Shown here piece after piece: positions 10,127-21,000 of a stretch of DNA of 64,000 nt. Both the position numbers and the translations under genes were made by a program. The DNA is taken from contig OZ024828.1 in NCBI GenBank assembly GCA_964016985.1, positions 12,636,242 to 12,700,241 of the forward strand, read 5' to 3'. The notes below the pieces were generated by a model. That model made no database searches and was not told where the DNA came from. It saw nothing but the letters and a program-made list of their open reading frames with translations. Source of the DNA: Anodontia alba (Eukaryota > Mollusca > Bivalvia > Lucinida > Lucinidae). How positions within the stretch are numbered: position 1 is the first letter of the stretch; the number at the start of each line of letters is the position of its first letter.

Positions 10127-10232
10127 CCAATGATGGTTGAAGGTTATGCTTTCTTCTTTAAACAATTTTATGCCTAGCGTCCCATAAAAAGAACATTTGA
10201 AAACGGTGTAGACCCAGATCAAACGCCGCAGA
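10127..10232. mobile_element. Left half of TTAA-type MITE D
   Basis: Matches the full copy at 10914-11197 from CCAATGATGGTTGAAGG through GGTGTAGACCCAGATCA to the hairpin apex (ACGCCGCAGAACG), where it switches to the right half of MITE family B. Confidence 0.7.
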
Positions 10233-10374
10233 ACGTCGAGGTGGTTCTAACGAGTACCCACAATCTATGTTTTGAGCAGAAATTTGAAAAATATCAGATT
10301 TATTTTATCTGAAAAATTGCCATTTTTTGGTGGTAAAATTTTCAATATATTTGAATAGGCGTGTTTTCGTAATG
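10233..10374. mobile_element. Right half of MITE family B
   Basis: Begins at the hairpin apex (TCGAGGTGGTTCTAACGAG) and ends with the family terminus GGCGTGTTTTCGTAATG. It lacks the left arm. It is the third member of a chain of half-elements beginning at 9989. Confidence 0.75.
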
Positions 10375-10517
10375 GGTTGTCATTGAGTCGCTCCATTTTC
10401 TATACTATGGTGTTTGTGACTATTTGTATTTTATTGTGATGCTTCGCTGAACTGGTGGAGTATCCTTGCCTGTTATGAACATATAACGGTTTTGTTACTG
10501 TAGCTGCATCAGAATTA

Positions 10518-10730
10518 TTAACACTTATCCTGCTGAATAAATTAAGATGTCACGCCTACTTCTAATTTTCAGCCAACCAGATAATTTTATCCGGATTGTT
10601 GCTATAAATTCACATACTTAATGCAAACAGTGCAGATCTAGATCAGTTGGCTTCTTCAGAAGCCAACTGATCTGGATCTACACTGTTTGTAAAAGCAGGG
10701 TATACCCGGGTTTAGCGGGACAAGGGTTAA
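10518..10730. mobile_element. TTAA-type MITE C (full copy)
   Basis: Bounded by TTAA at both ends (left TTAACACTTATCC, right GGACAAGGGTTAA). The central hairpin at about 10625-10692 reads GCAAACAGTGCAGATCTAGA then TCAGTTGGCTTC, with a near-perfect mirror. Probably a piggyBac-like non-autonomous element. Confidence 0.7.
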
Positions 10731-10913
10731 TTAAAAGCAATATTATAAAAACTCTCCATTTTTTTTCAAAATTTTATCGCCGACACTCCAACGTTTGCCA
10801 ACCTAATTTATAATGTAGGAAATTTTCTGAGAAATCCAGTTCTTCAGAAGAATTAAGCGCAAATATTACTCGTTATAAAAAATGGGATATAACATGGATA
10901 TGCGATAGATTTT

Positions 10914-11197
10914 TTAACCCAATGATGGTTGAAGGTTATGCTTTCTTCTTTAAACCATTTTATGCCTAGCGTCCCATAAAAAGAACATTTGAAAACGGTG
11001 TAGACCCAGATCAGACGCCGCGGAACGCGGCGTCTGATCAGGGTCTACACTGTTTGTAGTTACATGTACGTTGAAATGTTTCAATAATAAAAGCAACTGC
11101 GACAATTTCTATATAACACCCCTTTGACTATAAAATGATCCTTCCAAAGTTCATGAAGGGAGAGTTCACTGAAAATAGTCAGGCATAAATGGGTTAA
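10914..11197. mobile_element. TTAA-type MITE D (full copy)
   Basis: Starts TTAACCCAATGATGG and ends AAATGGGTTAA. Central hairpin at about 10984-11060 with arms GGTGTAGACCCAGATCAGAC and GTCTGATCAGGGTCTACAC around GCCGCGGAACGCGGC. Confidence 0.75.
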
Positions 11198-11354
11198 TTG
11201 CACGGCAGTAGGTTACTTCGACCTTAACCCTTCATTAGAGGATTAATGCCCGATCTTAGGTTTTTGTTCAGAACTCTCGGGTCAACTAGTGGTTCTCTTT
11301 AGCTCCGTTATATTTTTCACATTACAGTGATTTAATTTGATTTACAAGATTTTA

Positions 11355-11575
11355 CAGTCGTCTATCAATAACTCGACTTCGCTTATCTCGAATAATCCCT
11401 AATCTTAAAGTGAAAGTTTGGCCCATGCTTTAACATCAGTAAGAAACAAAATATTGTGAGAAAGAGGAGAAATTGCTCCTTAGGAGCAATATTCCTCTTT
11501 CCCACAATATTTTGTTACTCTTTTCCACGTTTTCGATATATTTCTAACTTCAGAAGTCAAATTACATATTCATAA
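11355..11575. mobile_element. Degraded pogo-like MITE with hairpin
   Basis: The left end CAGTCGTCTATCAATAACTC resembles the pogo-type ends at 1002. A hairpin at about 11452-11512 has arms AATATTGTGAGAAAGAGGAG and CCTCTTTCCCACAATATT. No clear right end was found. Confidence 0.45.
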
Positions 11576-12440
11576 GTGAAATGTGGTTGTTCGGTTTATT
11601 TTTTCCTCAATTCATCAAATCTGATATGTCGAGGTACTGCTTGATCAGTGTTATTGAAGATTTCACACACCCGGTAGCAGAAGAAGCAGAAGAAGCAACG
11701 GAAGACTCTTTTATGTTAGAGACCCCCCCCCCCCCACCCCTCCACTCAGTCGAAAGGTATGTTATTTTTTCTTAATTCGAGTCAGGCTCTGCGAGAAACC
11801 ATCATTATCATCATCATCATCAACAACAACAACAGTAATGATAATTATTCCGCCTAGGTAATATAATGCAAAATTTTATGGATCTAGAAAATGCATATAT
11901 AAATTGATAAGTGGTGACATTTTTCTTATCTATGCTGCAAACCTAGATTGAAAAAAACAACACGGTAGAATCGCCTCAAGGAGGTAATTCTAATGCGCAG
12001 CCACACAGAAGGCTCCAGATTGCCTGTGCATATGTTAAGTCTCGCTAGAGCCCTCGCTCTTTTTTTTTTTGCACATAATAATAAAACTGACAAATCATCA
12101 TCATTATCAAAGACAACAACAGAGTAAAAGATAATAATATTAATAAAGCAGTTATTTCCCCTATATAAAGTTGGGTTTTCTGGGGTATTCATTAATCCGA
12201 AGAGTGAATGCGTTGGATATTAAAATAAAGTTATGGAAAATCAGCGAATGTTTTTCACGCTGTGATTTTGTTTCCTTTGGGTATTCAGATGCTGATGGCA
12301 AAGGTAAAATATTATTTTATTTAGCTGGAAATTTAGGATAAAATTTTATCCTTAGGTTGACGTGACAGGGCGTAACATGAAATAACTAATTATCAACAAT
12401 GATACGTTATGGTCTAATTGCAAAATTCTGCTATTATAAT
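11576..12440. other. No gene recognised; possible MITE remnant
   Basis: Contains a poly-C run (11726-11738), ATC/AAC triplet runs (11800-11832) and a weak hairpin (11965-11995) reminiscent of the GAATCGCCTC hairpins. No exon was recognised. It lies upstream of prodh. Confidence 0.4.
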
Positions 12441-12449
12441 GTGCTATTA

Positions 12450-12540
12450 CCAGTCTGCGGCGAGTTGTCTTATGAATCTGGGGCGAGTTGTCTTGGGGCA
12501 AGTTTTATATGGGCGAGTTGTCTTGGGGCGAGTTGTCCTG
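12450..12540. repeat. GGGCGAGTTGTCTTG minisatellite
   Basis: Several imperfect direct repeats of GGGCGAGTTGTCTTG. They replace the RT sequence that should follow motif A in the adjacent LINE fragment. Confidence 0.7.
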
Positions 12541-12658
12541 CACCCTTTGTCAAATGCCTTGGCAAAATCAAGAAGGATGACATCAACCTGGCCCTTGAGT
12601 GTCGCATTTCTTGCAATTTCTTGTATGGTCGTGATGAGTCATAAAGTTCTTGCTACTC
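12541..12658 (-). pseudogene. LINE RT fragment (motif A)
   Basis: Reading leftwards, one frame gives LITTIQEIARNATLKGQV then DVILLDFAKAFDKG, the classic non-LTR RT block with the first catalytic Asp (DFAKAFDK). It is cut by a stop upstream and by the minisatellite downstream. About 35 residues survive. Confidence 0.75.
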
Positions 12659-12923
12659 CCCTGACAGTCCATCACTTATCCATAATTACCCATAAGGGAC
12701 CGACCATTTGATTATCAGAGGCGTGGGGTTTGGGGGCGGGGATGGGGTTGGGTTTTTAATCAAAAAAATATTATGATTCTTGATATGCAATAAAAAAATA
12801 AATTGGCTCTGAAGTGGGCATAAAAAATATTATGGCCTAAAAAATAATAATAAAAAGATATTCTGGCTCAATATCGAGGAATTACTTCTATTTTACTTGA
12901 TTTTCTCAAATGTCGCTGGCTTC

Positions 12924-12963
12924 TGGGTGTGTGTGTGTGTGACGGGGGGGGGGGGGGGGGGGG
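12924..12963. repeat. (GT)n and poly-G tract
   Basis: A short GT run followed by about 19 consecutive G residues, broken once by CG. Confidence 0.95.
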
Positions 12964-13317
12964 ATGGAGGGGACCTCCCTTATTATATATACTGTATCTG
13001 TAGCCTTAATCTTAATGCTTTTCTTCTTTCAGTCTTCCAGGTATAATGTTATTCCTTTCATTTCATTTCCATCTCTACAATATCGGTGCACCAAAAAATA
13101 TTATATATTATCCAACCAGAGGTCCATCTCTAGGCACTCCTTTTTTCAAATATTTTTTTAAGCTATAAAATAATTGCTTTTGTTTAATTTTGGTATTTTA
13201 TAATATCGCTAGTTTCTGGGTAGCAAGTCCCCCAGACACCCATCATTATTAAGATTTGATCCTTCTACTTAACATTCCCTTTTCAGTATGAAAAAATGGT
13301 AAGGGTACCTCTATGGT

Positions 13318-13938
13318 GCTCGTATGGCAAGCCATTTTACTATCTATTCTATAGACCAGATATCTGATTTTATATATCAGATATCTTATATAATATATAA
13401 GATATCTGATATATTATATGATATCTTATATGTCAATTAAGATATCTTATATGTCAATTAAGATATCTTATATACTATATGATAACTTACATGCTATATA
13501 AGATATCTTAAACGATATATAAGATATCTTATATGCTATATAAGATATCTGATATGCTATATAAGATATCTTATATAGGATATAAGATACCTCATATACT
13601 AAAGAAGATATCGCATGTACTCAATTAAATAAGATATCTCATTTAGTATATCAGATATCTTATTTAGTATATCAGACGTCTATATTAATATATAAGATAT
13701 CTTATTTAACAAATAAGATATCTTAAATGGTAAATAAGATATCTTATATGTGGAATTAAATAAGATATCTAATATGATATATCAGATATCTTATATAGGA
13801 TATAAGATATCTGATATACTAATTCATTTATCTTATATCCTATATTAGATATCTTATATCCTATATAAGATATCTGATATACTATATAAGATATCTATTT
13901 TGCATAATAGATAGTAAAACGGCTTGCAATATGCTCGC
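13318..13938. repeat. AGATATCT palindrome array inside inverted repeats
   Basis: About 540 bp consist almost entirely of variants of ATATAAGATATCTTATAT, each unit itself a palindrome centred on AGATATCT. The block is framed by a larger inverted repeat: GGCAAGCCATTTTACTATCT at the left and AGATAGTAAAACGGCTTGC at the right. The whole can fold back on itself and each unit can too. Confidence 0.85.
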
Positions 13939-14072
13939 CTTGTAACCCAGGGATTATGCGTTCGATTCTAGGCTTCTCCAGTCTTTCATATGAGACTTCA
14001 AAGCAAGCTCCATATTTCCATATAACCTAGCTGTTATAGTAGGACGTAAAACACTCACTCACTCATTTGAAA
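13925..14072 (+). repeat. tRNA-derived SINE fragment
   Basis: The head GCTCGCCTTGTAACCCAGGG and ATGCGTTCGATTCTAGG has a B-box-like GTTCGATTC. The tail TAGGACGTAAAACACTCACT CACTCATTTG resembles the tail of the minus-strand SINE at 33003-33207. Confidence 0.5.
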
Positions 14073-14531
14073 AAAAAAATGTTCTAGCTTTGTCCGAAAA
14101 AAAAAATCTGGCTTTCAGGCTGTGGAAAAAAATCTCTGGTTTTATGGCAGGAGAAGAGAAAATAAATTTAGTGGCTCCAGGAAAAAACCCAGTCCCCGCC
14201 CCCTCCCCAGAAAATCCAGTGGTCGGTCCCTAATCACCAATTATCATTTTCAGTTAGATCTTTTGACTTTGAAGTGTCAGGGAACTGTCTCCAAAAGCCG
14301 ATCGTACAATCACAATTTAAGCACAAACTATGTATATAAAGAAGTATCGCGATACTATGAAGAAATACTGTAATGTAAATTAAAAATAAAATAAAATAAA
14401 ATAAAGAAAAATAAACGAGAAAATAAAATGAGAGAAAATGGGTCCCTTCTTGTCCGATCCGGTAGTTAGATCCGTTGTGGTCCGTTCCGGTTAATTAACG
14501 CACTTTAATATCGAAAGCATACCAAGAGCAG

Positions 14532-15191
14532 GTGAATGACTCAGGTGATAAATGTATGTGGTTGCAATTTGTAAAAAATATATTGTTTGATTTAGGTTTT
14601 TCTCATGTTTGGGCCAATCAGTCTACATTTAATCCGTCGGCACTTCTTTATTCAATTAAAACTAAGCTGAAAGAAAGATTTATTTCATTTTGGAAAAAAC
14701 GATTGTCATCTGATCAAGAAATGAAAAAATTACGAACATATAAGCTTATAAAAAAGAACTTTGAAATAAAACCATACATAGAAATTTTGCAAGAAAAAAA
14801 GCTCAGAAGATCTCTATCCTCGTTTAGAATTAGCACTCACATGTTAAGGATTGAGCGTGGTAGATATTGTGGAGAAAGACCTGAAGAAAGACTATGCGAT
14901 TTTTGTAATATAATAGAAGATGAAATTCATTTCTTATGTGGCTGTAAAAGAGACCTAGAGTTAAGACGGAAAATGTTTGATACCATTAAAGATATTAACT
15001 TAAGATATCCTAGCCTTGAACATAAATTTATTTTTACTACCTTAATGACAAGTAATGATCAAATTGTGATTAAAGCTGTGGCAAAATTTATATATGAATG
15101 TGAAATTACATACATAGAGGATATTCAAATTTTTGGAGTGAGTATGACTTTTGTTTCATCGAGTGAAGTGACAAAGTTTTATATTTCATGA
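14532..15191 (+). pseudogene. LINE RT C-terminal fragment
   Basis: A 219-codon open frame with no true start (first codon GTG). It resembles the region after the RT domain of mollusc non-LTR elements: basic and aromatic (ERFISFWKKRL), then LSSFRISTHMLRIERGRY, ERLCDFCNIIEDEIHFLCGC (a C-x2-C-x8-H-x4-C metal-binding-like cluster), then a hydrophobic tail. The RT core is absent upstream, so it is a fragment. It ends at TGA just where an inverted repeat (15154-15236) begins to fold back, and an ORF1-like fragment starts one base later. Confidence 0.7.
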
Positions 15192-15236
15192 ATGCCGAAG
15201 GCACGAATGAAATATACATTTTCCACTTCACGAGAT
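15154..15236. repeat. Imperfect hairpin spanning two LINE fragments
   Basis: CATCGAGTGAAGTGACAAAG ... TATTTCATGAATGCC folds onto GGCACGAATGAAATATACATT ... CCACTTCACGAGATG with about 80% pairing around GAA. It contains the stop codon of the upstream frame and the ATG of the downstream one. Confidence 0.7.
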
Positions 15237-15506
15237 GGAATTGAGGTCGGGTATATGGGTGTGTTCATCAACGAAGACCTCATCAAATCACGTAATAAGA
15301 TCTTGCTGAAGGCACGCAAGATGGTAAAAGCCGGAAACTTGAAAAGTGCGTGGTCGAGTGACGGGACTATCCTAGTGCGCGACAAGGAGGACACTAAACA
15401 CAGAATTGTGAGAGAAAGTGATCTAGCGACATTCGGGCCGGTTCCAAAACTTAAAGGCGAACTCGAACAGGGTGCATCGGAAGCTTCTGGTGCCATGGTG
15501 TACTAA
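15192..15506 (+). pseudogene. ORF1-like fragment (FP-type domain)
   Basis: A 104-codon frame from ATG to TAA. Residues about 24-72 (VFINEDLIKSRNKILLKARK, then AGNLKSAWSSDGTILVRDKE) resemble the small domain shared by baculovirus FP proteins and by ORF1 proteins of some non-LTR elements (NE-LT-xxxL-xxARK ... CW-xxDGxIhVR). The N-terminal coiled coil expected of a complete ORF1 is missing. Likely a transposon remnant; a small host protein cannot be excluded. Confidence 0.45.
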
Positions 15507-16335
15507 TTGTTTGCCGCGGTGCATTAGAGATTTTGAGCAGTATACATTCTTCACTTCATTGACACGGACTTTCATCTGTTTCATTCATGGATAAATACTA
15601 TCGCTACCTATTATACTACAGACGACAGGACTAGTAAAGTGAAGCGGTGAGCAGTCATCGCACGGGACATGCTTTGATCAATACATAATAAACATTGGAG
15701 CATAGGCTCATTCAGAAACATGCATATCAGGCGGAGACTCTGATTAGACTGCGCGTCCGCACAGTATGATTGGAGTACTCGCTTCGGTTTATCTTGATAC
15801 CCAAACATATAAGTGAGCGGTAAGCATTGACCTTGTTATGCATCGACCGATGAGGAGCCCGATCAGACTGAGTCAATGCACAGGCTGATCGGGATCTTCT
15901 CGGAATGCGCAAAGTACCTTGTTTGATCAGCTCTATCAATGCTCAAGCTGTTCTGGTCACGTGCTGTAAATGGTAACTTTTGACCAGGTACGATAGTGCT
16001 GAAAACAAATCTTAGTCTATATCAACAACCGCAAAATTTTATGAACTATGTCTCTTACGTGTTGTAAATGTACATTTAGTGCCGACTGTTGCTTGGAACC
16101 GTACTACATTTATTTGTATTAGGCCACCATATAGTTTTTCATTAGTAGCAAATGACCCTTATAGGGAATTATCTATGGTTCTGACTTAACTTAGTAGACT
16201 ATACTATCTTTGTATGATTATGTTTGTATACCAAATTATCAAAATGTTGCTAAAGAAAGTATGATTTGGATTAATTTGTCATAGTATCATTGTAATGTAG
16301 TGTTGTATTGCATGTTGTTGTAAAATGAATTCATG
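15507..16335. other. No gene recognised; hairpin relics
   Basis: Contains CAGATCAG-class inverted repeats at about 15725-15785 and 15850-15905 (GATCAGACTGAGTCAATGCA / GGCTGATCGGGATC). No exon or complete transposon end was found. Confidence 0.4.
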
Positions 16336-16338
16336 TAG

Positions 16339-16339
<1 letters not shown>

Positions 16340-16376
<37 letters not shown>

Positions 16377-16398
16377 GCTTACGCACGCACGCACGCAC
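16340..16398. repeat. (CA)n / (CGCA)n microsatellite
   Basis: Runs of ACACAC followed by ACGCACGCACGC. Confidence 0.95.
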
Positions 16399-16649
16399 AT
16401 CCTATCTTTATACCATTATGGATTTTCAACATGTCAACTCTCGTGACTCATTAGAAACGGAGTAAAGGTTATTGTAACAATTAATGTTTTGAACTTAGGT
16501 TATGAAAATTACATGTATAATGTACGTCTGCAAGAAACAGTTTGAAGTGACACCGATTGCCAAATTTAACAGAGTAGTAACAAATATTCTGTCAACCCGC
16601 AACTTTAGCCTAATGTTATGGTAAGTCTTTTGTATCAACATTCGCTTAT

Positions 16650-17540
16650 TCAATATCGTGTGTAGTCAAAAGGACATAATGTATTGCAACCATTCTGTAT
16701 ATTTAAGGGTAGGCCTTACCACTCCTTCACCTTTCGTTTTGCTGAAGGAACGGATAGGTCCTGCTATTTTCTTTTTTTGCTTATTAATTTGTTCTCTCTT
16801 CGCTGACAGACGTTATATTCAGTCTCATTGGAGTTATATCCTATCTATCACAGCTCTTTATTATTATAGCCTTAATGATTCAGTGTATGGGCCTGATTTT
16901 AGTGAGACTGGGTTCATTTTTCATTTGTTGACTTAAGCAAGCGCGACACTCTACCCTTTTCTTGGTCTTCTATCTTTGGGGCAGAAGGCGTTTGGAAGGG
17001 GAATGGATGTCGTTATGCATATGGAATGTATGAGTATACTAATCAAACCTTGATTTAAATTTGGGCTGGTTCTCCTTTGACCTTAAGCGAAATAAACGAG
17101 AGTGATAACTGCAGTTGCATGATTATTGATATATTTTATGATATACGAGTGTCAAATTCCTGTAATATCTTTACCTCGATTATCATTTTTCTTGCTTATG
17201 TAGCTTTTGCTCATTTCGCAGCATTGTCACATTTCAAGATTGTTTTTATCAAGTATAAAGTAAATTCTTACCCTAGTGTATGCAAAATATGTTACTGCGT
17301 GCTTGTACAACTAAAGTCAATTTTAAGATATTTTGTAATGTCATTTTTCTTGCTTATGAAGTATTTGCTCGTTTTTGCATCACTAGTACATCTCAAGATT
17401 GTTCTTTCAAAATATGTTGGAATATGTTTGTATGACATAAAATATTTCCCTAGTGTGTGCAATGATATGATACTGTATGCCTATACAACTGAAATGCATT
17501 TCAAGGTGTTTTGTGTGCATATAAATGTTATCAATACAGT
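16650..17540. repeat. Diverged tandem units, possible LINE 5' region
   Basis: Two diverged direct units of about 170 bp (17185-17345 and 17346-17515) share TCATTTTTCTTGCTTATG, TCAAGATTGTT and ACAACT motifs. This may be the 5' UTR of the LINE starting near 17750 or older repeat DNA. Confidence 0.35.
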
Positions 17541-17544
17541 TCTT

Positions 17545-17573
17545 TACATACATACATACATACATACATACAA

Positions 17574-17604
<31 letters not shown>

Positions 17605-17626
17605 TACATACATACATACATACACT
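17545..17626. repeat. (CATA)n(CA)n(CATA)n microsatellite
   Basis: Tetranucleotide ACAT runs flank a CA run. Confidence 0.97.
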
Positions 17627-18000
17627 GTTTCTGCAAACTTTTACGATTATGTTCTTCAATAGTTCGAATATACTGAAATGATACGTGGATTTCGTAAACT
17701 TTAGCATTATCTATTCCATTTTTCTCCAAATATTTAAATGATGTTTTCTTGTTTAATTTTCTTTTTGTTTATATCTGCAATTTTTGGGATGGCTGGAGCT
17801 GGGGAAACGGGACTGGAGCGTGAACAAAGTCGGAATCAATCTTATGCTTGTTGTACAACGTACCTTTGTGTGTTGGCGATTGTTATTTTCTTGTACTTTA
17901 TCTGTTCAGTAACGTGAAGTTGTACGCCAATAGAGCTATCGCCAAACGCACAATTATATACCGTCACGGTGGTAATTACCTTCCTGCCACGATACAGATT

Positions 18001-21000
18001 ATGTTTTTAATTCACATTTGTGCCATTACCCATCACTCATATTCAATTAGTAAACATTTAAATGCAAACGTCAACTCTTCTTCACATCTGGTAATAAACA
18101 ACATGTTGAGTCGCATTGTTCCAGGAAAACTGTATATCTGCAACTGCGAATTCACCATCCATGGTATAAACCTTTTGTTCACTTTAACTGTACTGGCATG
18201 GCTTTGCGCATTAATACTGCGAGCAGGTGACGTACACCCAAACCCAGGGCCATCTTCCAGTTCTTCGAGTACTTCGCTAAATACATCTAGTGCATCATCT
18301 TCCAACATTAACTTTCTCAACCTAGCAAATCATTTGTCTTTCGTACACTATAATGTCCAAAGCATTGCTCCCAAACTCGACATACTTGCTACAGAACTAA
18401 TGGATTTTGACTTACTAGCGTTCTCTGAAACATGGCTAAGCCCAAAAACCAAAAGCGATGACTTAATGATTGATTCGTTTAGTAAGCTCGAACGAAAGGA
18501 TAGAGTAGGAGACAGTCACGGTGGCGTAATACCATATGTTAAAGACTTCATTTTTTATAAGCGCCGTGCTGACTTAGAACTACGCGGAATTGAAAACATT
18601 TGGATTGAGATTGTAATAAAACACAAACATATTTTATTCGGATTATTTTACAGGCCACCGTCCTCTGATTCGGTTTACTTCTCTACAGTTGAAGATTCAA
18701 TTCATTTGGCAATAGACACAGGAATTAGTGACATCATTGTCACAGGAGACTTTAATTACAATATACTTAATACACAATCTTCTCGGAAAATAACTTCATG
18801 CTGTGAACAGTTCTCCCTAACACAGATGATAAATGAACCAACCCATTATACTGAAACATCTTCATCCCTGATAGATTTAGTACTTGTTAGTAATAAAGCA
18901 CATGTTATATCAAGTGGGGTTGGCGACCCATTCTTATGTCAAGAAATACGTTACCATTGTCCTGTTTTTGGAATTCTTAATTTCTCAAAACCTAAGCGGA
19001 AGTCCTTTACTCGTCATATATGGCGATATGATCAAGGGAATTATAATCTCTTAAGAGAAAAAATATCGAATGCTGACTGGCTTGCTTTACAAGATGATGA
19101 TATAAATGCATATGCTAAAAGTCTTATAGAACAACTATTAGATCTAGCTGGAACCTGTATTCCTAACAAAGTCGTCACGATACGTCCGGGCGATCCCCCT
19201 TGGATTATGTCACGCATAAAACTACTTATTCGGAAGCGTAAAAGAGCGTATAGGAAAACTAAAAGAACGGATAACCCTTCAGATTGGCGTAAATTCAAAC
19301 TAATTCATAACAAGGGTATCTCCGCAATCCGAGAATCTAAACAGGCTATAAATGACCGTTTTGCAGAAAGGTTAAAGTCTGGTAATCTCACTTCTAAACA
19401 GTGGTGGTCTGTCCTTAAGTCGTTCATTTCATCTAAAAGCAACTCTTCTCTTCCGCCTTTGGAAAAAGATGGCTTAATATACACTGATGATTTAGAAAAA
19501 GCTAACTTACTGAACGATTTCTTTCGAGATCAAACTTTACTAGATGACAAAAATGCTGTACTTCCTGAAATTGATCCCTATCCTGTCCATGACAATCTTA
19601 GTTCTCTGTTTGTGACACCCGAAGAAGTAGAACTTACAATGAAAGCTCTCCCTATCGGGAAAGCTACAGGCCCAGATGGAATAAGTAATCGTATGCTTAA
19701 AGAAATCTCAAAGGAAATATCTGTCCCTGTTGCTGCCTTTTTCAACTATTCTTTTAGTATTGGAAAAGTTCCTGATGCTTTTAAGGAGTCACATGTCTGT
19801 CCTGTGCCTAAAGGAGGCAACCCAGCAGATATTGCTAATAATCGACCAATCTCATTGCTTAGTAACTTAGATAAAACACAAGAACGACTTGTTTTTAAGC
19901 ATCTGTACAATCATTTTCACGATAATAACATTATAACCCCCTTTCAATCTGGTTTTATGCCAGGGGATTCTACTGTCAACCAACTCACTTATCTTTACAA
20001 TACTTTTTGTCACGCTCTGAACTCTGGAAAAGAAGTGCGTGTAGTCTTTTGTGATATCACAAAAGCATTTGATCGTGTTTGGCACGCAGGTCTTATACAT
20101 AAATTGCGTGCAGCAGGAATCTCGGGTCAACTGCTCAAATGGTTCACAAGCTATCTAGAAAACAGGAAACAAGGTGTAGTGTTTCCTGGTGCCCAGTCTG
20201 ATTGGAACTTCATTCACGCTGGAGTACCCCAAGGTTCTATTCTCGGTCCTCTTCTCTTTCTTCTTTATATAAACGACATAGTTACAGAGATAGGCTCAAA
20301 CATTCGTCTCTTCGCTGATGACACTAGTCTATTTATAATTGTTGAAAACCCGAACACAGTAGCAAATATCATTAATTCAGACCTTCAGAGAATAACTCGA
20401 TGGGCAGCTATGTGGTTAGAAAAATTTCACCCAAACAAAAATGAAGCATTACTAATCTCGCGCAAATTAGACAGACAAAATCATCCACCTCTTTTTATGC
20501 TAAACAATCAAATAAATGAAGTAGAATTTCATAAACATTTAGGCCTATACTTCTCATCTGACTGCTCCTGGCACCATCATATTAATTATATAAAGCACAA
20601 AGGCTGGACAAGGATAAATATTATGCGCAAACTAAAATTTGACCTTGATCGTAAGTCTCTTGAAATCATCTATACCTCTTTCATTAGACCAATACTTGAG
20701 TATGCCGATGTAATCTGGGATAATTGTTCTCATCAAGAAAAGCAAGAACTTGAAAAGATCCAAACCGAAGCTGCAAGAATTGCGACAGGTGCTACAAAAC
20801 TTGTTTCGATCCAAAAATTGTATGAAGAGGTGTGCTGGGAACGCTTAGAAACTAGAAGATGGAAGCACAAACTTGTTCTTTTCCACAAAATGGTTTATAA
20901 TATCACCCCGCAATATCTGTCAAATCTTGTTCCACCATTGGTTCAAAACGTTTCACGATACAATTTGAGAAATGAAAATAACCTCCAAACTATATATTCA

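Larger units (their letters stand above)
12693..14233. mobile_element. TIR element with GGGACCGACC ends
   Basis: The left end TAAGGGACCGACCATTTGAT is mirrored at the right end (CCAGTGGTCGGTCCCTAA), followed on both sides by G-rich / C-rich tracts that also mirror. A similar terminal stretch (TCTCTGGTTTTATG ... GTCTGTCCCT) occurs at 35575-35675. The interior carries poly-G, an AGATATCT palindrome array and a SINE-like piece; no transposase was seen. No convincing target-site duplication. Confidence 0.45.

Noticed and set aside
12418..12711. Plus-strand frames of 81 and 97 aa
   Set aside because: Shadows of the minus-strand RT fragment and the GGGCGAGTTGTCTTG minisatellite.
17081..17676. 199-aa open frame
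   Set aside because: Low-complexity, repeat-derived frame that runs through a CATA/CA microsatellite; no domain and no splice context.
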